Below, one piece after another: positions 6,306 to 10,216 of a stretch of 10,216 nucleotides of DNA. The first letter of the stretch is position 1; each line of letters begins with the position of its first letter. The stretch covers positions 1 to 10,216 of the forward strand of contig JBFFSQ010000104.1 of assembly GCA_041572275.1 (NCBI GenBank), in the 5' to 3' direction. The position numbers and the translations under genes were made by a program. The notes beneath the pieces were generated by a model. The model was not told the origin of the DNA, searched no databases, and saw nothing but the letters and a program-made list of their open reading frames with translations. The stretch is from JBFFSQ01 sp041572275. Lineage in GTDB: Bacteria > Pseudomonadota > Gammaproteobacteria > SZUA-229.

Positions 6306-6335
6306 AAGCCCTGGCTCACTACCAGGGCTTTCTTA
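6306..6335 (+). terminator. Strong rho-independent terminator
   Basis: AAGCCCTGG (6306-6314) pairs with CCAGGGCTT (6322-6330) around a seven-base loop CTCACTA, followed by TTCTTAATT. The stem is GC-rich in its upper part and perfectly paired. It lies about 50 bp after the stop of the small secreted protein and only has a T-run in the plus direction. Confidence 0.85.
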
Positions 6336-6657
6336 ATTACAGGGTAGCAAGCATACAGATTGAAAATCCTAACAATCTACTGATCAATATCGCAGACCTG
6401 TAAACTTATAATCACACATACTGCTTGGGCCTGGTTAACCTCACGACAGCTATAATTTTAATGGCTGCATCTTCTGTGACTCCACAGTTAAAATATCGCC
6501 ACTCAAAAACTATCAAGCCTTCCTACCATTCATTAATTCTGGATAAGTATTGATTTTTAGTCTTTACTCCGAAGCCAGCTGATTACCCATATGATAAATC
6601 CCAGGGATGTACTTTTAACAATATCAGGTTATAGTTTATTGTTATGAGGAACAAACA
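6336..6657. other. Intergenic region upstream of the rimK cluster, no gene seen
   Basis: I see no credible open frame, RNA gene or repeat in these roughly 320 bases on either strand. Two TATAAT hexamers occur (6407-6412 and 6451-6456), but neither has a convincing -35 at 16-18 bp. The segment must hold the promoter of the rimK cluster, and a long leader is possible. A GAGGA at 6646-6650 is the ribosome binding site of the first gene, 7 nt before its ATG. Confidence 0.5.
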
Positions 6658-7140
6658 ATGAATCAATCGCTTACGTCTGTGGGTTGGCGTGAATGGGTAG
6701 CCCTTCCCCAGCTGGGACTTCCCCGGTTAAAAGCGAAAATTAATTCAGGCACACAAACATCCATTTTACACACCTTTCTAATTGAACCGTTTGAGAAAGA
6801 CGGCAGGACAATGGTGCGTTTTGGTGTTCACCCTCATCAACACAGTAATGATCTTGCAGTACTCTGCGAGGCCCCGGTTATCGAGCAACGTTATAGCGAC
6901 CGTGACAGCATTGATGATGTAGAGACCCATTACCTTATTGAAACCGATTTAGTCATTGGTCTTGTCCGATATCCAATTCAGCTGCTATTATCTAATCGAG
7001 ACGATATGAACTTTCGCTTACTTCTTGGCCATAATGCAATAGACCGTCGCTTATTAATCGACCCATCAGCTTCTTATCTACTGGGATCACCTGATGAGGA
7101 ACTGATAAAAACGTCACATACACTGTCTAGACAGGATTAA
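6658..7140 (+). CDS. RimK-associated retropepsin-like protease homologue (PF05618 type) with altered catalytic triad
   Basis: The 160-residue product belongs to the family annotated as ATP-dependent zinc protease or retropepsin-like aspartic endopeptidase, the RimB-type neighbour of rimK. Family blocks are VGWREWVALPQLGLPRLKAK (8-27), TSILHTFLIEPFEKDGR (34-50), VRFGVHP (53-59), CEAPVIEQR (70-78), YPIQLLLSNRDDMNFRLLLG (105-124) and DPSASYLLG (135-143). The usual active-site segment after K-x-K is D-T-G-A-x-T-S; here residues 29-35 read NSGTQTS (codons AAT TCA GGC). The catalytic aspartate is therefore an asparagine, the change classically used to kill retropepsins. The rest of the fold looks intact, so it may be a non-proteolytic regulator of RimK. 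It has a good ribosome binding site (GAGGA) and leads the cluster, 84 bp before rimK. Confidence 0.85.
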   Translation: MNQSLTSVGWREWVALPQLGLPRLKAKINSGTQTSILHTFLIEPFEKDGRTMVRFGVHPHQHSNDLAVLCEAPVIEQRYSDRDSIDDVETHYLIETDLVIGLVRYPIQLLLSNRDDMNFRLLLGHNAIDRRLLIDPSASYLLGSPDEELIKTSHTLSRQD

Positions 7141-7224
7141 ACAGCCTGACTAATTACTATCGCTAACGCGAATATATTTCTTACCGTCTTGTATCAACCA
7201 GTACCTGTCTAATAAGGCTTTAAT

Positions 7225-8130
7225 ATGAAAATTGCAATCCTGTCCAGAAATAAAAAACTCTACTCTACTCGTCGCCTGGTTGAAGCCTGTGTACAACGAG
7301 GCCATGAGCCCATGGTAATCGATGTGTTGCGTACCTATATGGATATTGCATCCAGTAAACCAGAAGCCCATTTTAAAGGTCAAGCTCTACCTGATTTTGA
7401 TGCAGTCATTCCCCGCATTGGTGCCTCAGTAACCTTTTACGGCACCGCCGTACTCAGGCAATTTGAAATGATGGGATCATTTCCACTTAATGAATCTGTG
7501 GCTATCAGCCGTTCACGTGACAAACTTCGGTCATTACAACTACTGTCGCGTAAAGATGTGGGCATGCCCAATACCGGTTTCGCCAACAATCCGGATGACA
7601 TCCAGGACTTAATAAAAATGGTTGGGGGAGCTCCTCTAGTCGTAAAACTACTGGAAGGCACACAGGGAATTGGCGTAGTGCTGGCTGAAACAAAGAAAGC
7701 AGCTGAAAGCGTTATCGAAGCCTTCATGGGCCTGAAGGTCAATATTTTAGTCCAGGAATATATTAAGGAAGCCGGTGGTGCAGACATCCGCTGCCTGGTG
7801 GTAGGAAATAAAGTAGTTGCCGCCATGAAACGTCAGGCTCTTGCCGGTGAATTTCGTTCAAACCTGCATCGTGGTGGCAGTGCATCTATTATAAAAATCA
7901 CGCCCGCAGAACGCGCAACAGCTGTTAAGGCTGCTCGTGTGATGGGACTCAATGTGGCTGGCGTTGATATTCTTCGATCCGAACGAGGTCCTTTAGTGAT
8001 GGAAGTCAATTCTTCACCCGGACTTGAAGGCATTGAAACAGCCACCGGCAAAGATGTGGCCGGTATGATTATCGAATTTATAGAGAAAACAGCGAAACCC
8101 CATAAGACCCGTACCAAAGGTAAAGGCTGA
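7225..8130 (+). CDS. rimK: RimK, ribosomal protein S6 glutamate ligase (ATP-grasp)
   Basis: At 301 residues this is the expected length and aligns over its whole span with Escherichia coli RimK. RimK adds glutamates to the C-terminus of ribosomal protein S6 using ATP, and can also make poly-alpha-glutamate. Diagnostic blocks are MKIAILSR (1-8), PDFDAVIPRIG and TFYGTAVLRQFEM (56-82), FPLNESVAI (86-94), LVVKLLEGTQGIGVVLAE with ATP-binding Lys141, LVQEYIKEAGGADIRCLVVG (175-194), FRSNLHRGG (210-218), and the metal-binding end VAGVDIL...LVMEVNSSPGLEGIE (Asp248, Glu260, Asn262). All expected catalytic residues are present. The C-terminal tail is Lys/Arg-rich. AAGG 7 nt before the ATG is a good ribosome binding site. 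The M14 hydrolase gene starts 5 bp downstream, so translation is probably coupled. Confidence 0.97.
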   Translation: MKIAILSRNKKLYSTRRLVEACVQRGHEPMVIDVLRTYMDIASSKPEAHFKGQALPDFDAVIPRIGASVTFYGTAVLRQFEMMGSFPLNESVAISRSRDKLRSLQLLSRKDVGMPNTGFANNPDDIQDLIKMVGGAPLVVKLLEGTQGIGVVLAETKKAAESVIEAFMGLKVNILVQEYIKEAGGADIRCLVVGNKVVAAMKRQALAGEFRSNLHRGGSASIIKITPAERATAVKAARVMGLNVAGVDILRSERGPLVMEVNSSPGLEGIETATGKDVAGMIIEFIEKTAKPHKTRTKGKG

Positions 8131-8135
8131 GGCAA

Positions 8136-9188
8136 GTGATCAATAAACCCTTAACTATTAATGATGTCACAATTCATCCAGGTATGCGCACCACTATCGA
8201 TTTGCCTGCCGGACGTCTGTATACCCATGCACCAATGAGTATTCCCGTGCATGTCATCAGTGGCAAAAAAGCCGGGCCAATACTGTTTCTAAGCGCAGCC
8301 ATTCATGGCGATGAGATTAATGGAGTTGAAATTATTCGCCGCCTGCTCAAATTGCCGGCGCTTAAACGACTAAAAGGCACGGTCATTGCAGTGCCTATGG
8401 TTAATGTCCATGGTCTCATTAATCATTCTCGCTATCTTCCGGATCGTCGTGACTTAAACCGGTCATTTCCGGGCTCAGAAAGAGGGCCGCTGGCATCAAG
8501 ACTGGCCAACCTGTTTATGAAAGAAATTGTGGAGCAAAGCACCCATGGCATCGATCTTCATACCGGTGCTATTCATCGAACTAATTTACCACAAATTCGC
8601 GCCAATCTTGATGATCAGGAAACAGAAACACTTGCTCGAGCCTTTAATGTCCCCGTCATCATTTCATCCAATCTACGTGATGGCTCCTTAAGGGAAGCAG
8701 CGGCAGAATATGGAATCCCCATGTTACTGTATGAAGCCGGTGAAGCCTTACGTTTTGATGAGGTGTCTATTCGAGCGGGCGTCAAAGGCATTATCAATGT
8801 CATGCGTACACTGGAAATGTTACCCACTAGCCGTAGCAAGTCCAGGAAACAGACCGAACCGGTGGTCGCGCGTTCCAGCTCATGGATACGCTCACCCGAA
8901 AGCGGCATTCTACGCGCAATGGTTCCACTCGGGGCTCGTGTGAAGAAAAATACTTTGCTGGGCGTTGTCGCCGATCCTTTTGGTGAAACTGAAGAAAATG
9001 TTACCACGCCATTCAGCGGCATTGTTATCGGCAGAACGAATCTACCTCTGGTAAATGAAGGCGATGCGCTCTATCACATTGCGCGATTTGAAGACATTCA
9101 GGAAGTCGAAGCTAAAGTAGATGAATTCCAGGAGGAACACTCGCCTGAAGCAATCCGCTTCCCTACGCCAGAAAGCCCAATCATGTAA
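8136..9188 (+). CDS. M14-type succinylglutamate desuccinylase/aspartoacylase family zinc hydrolase linked to rimK
   Basis: The product is 350 residues from a GTG at 8136. AAAGG at 8122-8126, 9 nt upstream within the end of rimK, serves as ribosome binding site; no nearer ATG fits. The zinc site of the AstE/AspA branch is visible: His57 and Glu60 in AAIHGDEINGVE and His142 in GIDLHTGA. DRRDLNRSFPG (103-113) binds the substrate carboxylate in the family, and Glu200 in LLYEAGEA is the likely catalytic base. Residues about 250-318 form a C-terminal beta-barrel of biotinyl/lipoyl-like type (SGILRAMVPLGARVKKNTLLG, TPFSGIVIG). The enzyme cuts amide bonds next to acidic amino acids. Its place 5 bp behind rimK suggests a substrate bearing a glutamate tail, which is inference. 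There is no arginine succinyltransferase pathway gene nearby. Confidence 0.9.
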   Translation: MINKPLTINDVTIHPGMRTTIDLPAGRLYTHAPMSIPVHVISGKKAGPILFLSAAIHGDEINGVEIIRRLLKLPALKRLKGTVIAVPMVNVHGLINHSRYLPDRRDLNRSFPGSERGPLASRLANLFMKEIVEQSTHGIDLHTGAIHRTNLPQIRANLDDQETETLARAFNVPVIISSNLRDGSLREAAAEYGIPMLLYEAGEALRFDEVSIRAGVKGIINVMRTLEMLPTSRSKSRKQTEPVVARSSSWIRSPESGILRAMVPLGARVKKNTLLGVVADPFGETEENVTTPFSGIVIGRTNLPLVNEGDALYHIARFEDIQEVEAKVDEFQEEHSPEAIRFPTPESPIM

Positions 9189-9276
9189 TAGCTCATTGCT
9201 GGTGTGTAAACACAATGATAATTAGAATGGCAATTTAACGCGACCACCCTATGTTTCATATATAGCCAGTTACCAC

Positions 9277-10216
9277 TTATTTAGAGATCACCACATCCTC
9301 CCCTGTCTCCTTACGAATACTCTCATACATTGCTTCATCGATAAGCTCATCATTAAGAGTGGCTTTAGCGCCCACCCACCGATCCATCAATTTGGCCGCC
9401 ACCAGATCACCGCTAACATTAATCGCTGTTCGGCTCATATCAAGGATTCTATCCACACCCATAATCAGGGCAATACCTGCAGCCGGTATACCAACAGAAT
9501 CAAGCACCATCGATAAAATCGCAATGCCGACACCAGGAGTTGCCGATGCACCGATCGAAGCACCAACCGAAGTGAGCACAATCAGGGCCATTCCCCCTAA
9601 TCCAATCTCAATACCATATATCTGGGCTAGAAATAACGCAGCTACACTCTGGTAAAGAGCTGTACCGTTCATATTTATAGTCGCACCGAGCGGTATAACA
9701 AATTGTGAGATAGAAGGACGAACTTTGAGTTTTTCTTCGGCAGTTTTAATCGATAGTGGCATGACAGCCGCTGAACTCGATGTTGAAAATGCAAGTAAAA
9801 GCACTTCACGTACAGACTTGATAAATTCAATGGGTCTGAGCCGCGCAACCATAAAGATGATGATTAAATAGACAATAAAAAGAATTATAAGCCCGAGTAA
9901 GACTGTACCCACATACACAGCCATCCCCAGCAAGGCTCCCAGGCCTAATTTAGCCGTTAACTGCGCCATAAGTCCAAATACAGCCACCGGTGCAAGCAAC
10001 ATGGCCCAGCGTACAACAGTCATACAGACCGCCTGTAAGGAGCCCAGCAAATCCAGCATCGGCTTGGATTGACTTGGTGACATGGCTACCAGTGCAACAC
10101 CGACCATCATAGCGAATATCACTACCTGTAACATATTGCTCTCGACCATGGAATTCAGTGGATTAGCAGGCAGCAGAGTAATAATTTTTTGAGGCAATTC
10201 GTTGAAATTAATCTCA
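9277..10216 (-). CDS. Sodium/dicarboxylate or acidic amino acid symporter (DAACS/SDF family), 5' end outside window
   Basis: The C-terminal 312 residues are visible and the frame stays open to the right edge, so roughly 100 or more N-terminal residues are missing. A TTG at 10197 is not the true start. The family core is complete: serine-rich hairpin AFSTSSSAAVMP, the sodium-binding NMNGTALYQ segment, hairpin GASATPGVG, and the substrate helix GVDRILDMSRTAINVSGD. In the archaeal GltPh numbering the last corresponds to Asp390, Asp394, Arg397, Thr398, Asn401 and Asp405. That Asp394/Arg397 pair is compatible with glutamate or aspartate, but C4-dicarboxylate carriers share much of it, so the substrate is left open. 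Several hydrophobic helices precede it. It is an inner-membrane trimer in known members. It converges on the M14 gene with an 88-bp gap and no obvious terminator. Confidence 0.93.
   Translation of the reverse strand, partial: EINFNELPQKIITLLPANPLNSMVESNMLQVVIFAMMVGVALVAMSPSQSKPMLDLLGSLQAVCMTVVRWAMLLAPVAVFGLMAQLTAKLGLGALLGMAVYVGTVLLGLIILFIVYLIIIFMVARLRPIEFIKSVREVLLLAFSTSSSAAVMPLSIKTAEEKLKVRPSISQFVIPLGATINMNGTALYQSVAALFLAQIYGIEIGLGGMALIVLTSVGASIGASATPGVGIAILSMVLDSVGIPAAGIALIMGVDRILDMSRTAINVSGDLVAAKLMDRWVGAKATLNDELIDEAMYESIRKETGEDVVISK

Noticed and set aside
7123..7134. Palindrome CTGTCTAGACAG near the end of the protease homologue gene, with a nearby CCTGTCTA copy at 7204-7211
   Set aside because: It is within chance expectation for length and spacing, and half of it is coding.
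7437..9022. Long minus-strand frames opposite rimK and the M14 gene (7437-7826, 7833-8135, 8615-9022)
   Set aside because: They lie opposite well-identified genes, show no family signature, and have the composition expected of antisense shadows.
9189..9276. TGTGT-AA-ACACA as a terminator between the M14 and symporter genes
   Set aside because: The stem has five pairs with a two-base loop and no T-run follows, so it is too weak to call.

Overview
The window reads as chromosomal DNA of a gammaproteobacterium with moderate to low GC content. The grounds are a RimK close to the enterobacterial protein, two LysR regulators of the HdfR type, a DUF1207 outer-membrane protein, and a RimK-neighbouring retropepsin-like/M14 gene pair. 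I cannot name a genus. I see no rRNA, tRNA, CRISPR array, insertion sequence or phage gene, so this is ordinary housekeeping and regulatory territory with a few local oddities.

Left part (1-2791). The window opens inside an exported-type DUF6515-like gene whose visible N-terminal stretch is a Gln/Glu/Arg-rich repeat. It converges on a membrane protein of the HPP family (853-1830, minus). That gene is divergent from a LysR regulator (plus, start best placed at 1913). The 82-bp gap between them carries a 25-bp near-perfect inverted repeat overlapping the predicted regulator promoter, which makes the HPP gene the obvious candidate target.

Middle part (2889-5811). A two-CBS-domain protein, a decayed remnant of an isoprenylcysteine methyltransferase-like gene (truncated and frameshifted) and a DUF1207 outer-membrane protein all lie on the minus strand. 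A possible Fur-type palindrome sits upstream of the last. A small acidic protein (plus) then meets a second HdfR-like LysR gene (minus) tail to tail, sharing a TTAA that holds both stop codons.

Right part (6036-10216). A small secreted two-cysteine protein has its own promoter-like sequence and a strong intrinsic terminator. After about 320 bp with no gene comes a three-gene plus-strand cluster: a retropepsin-like protease homologue, rimK (the ribosomal protein S6 glutamate ligase), and an M14 (AstE/aspartoacylase-type) zinc hydrolase. In the protease homologue the expected Asp-Thr-Gly active-site triad reads Asn-Ser-Gly. This cluster is the most interesting unit: RimK writes glutamate tails, and the M14 enzyme is a plausible, untested eraser. 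A sodium-coupled dicarboxylate/acidic amino acid symporter (minus, cut off by the window edge) converges on it.

I found no convincing wholly new system. The best leads are the altered catalytic triad of the RimK-linked protease homologue, the writer/eraser reading of the rimK cluster, and the LysR-HPP operator.
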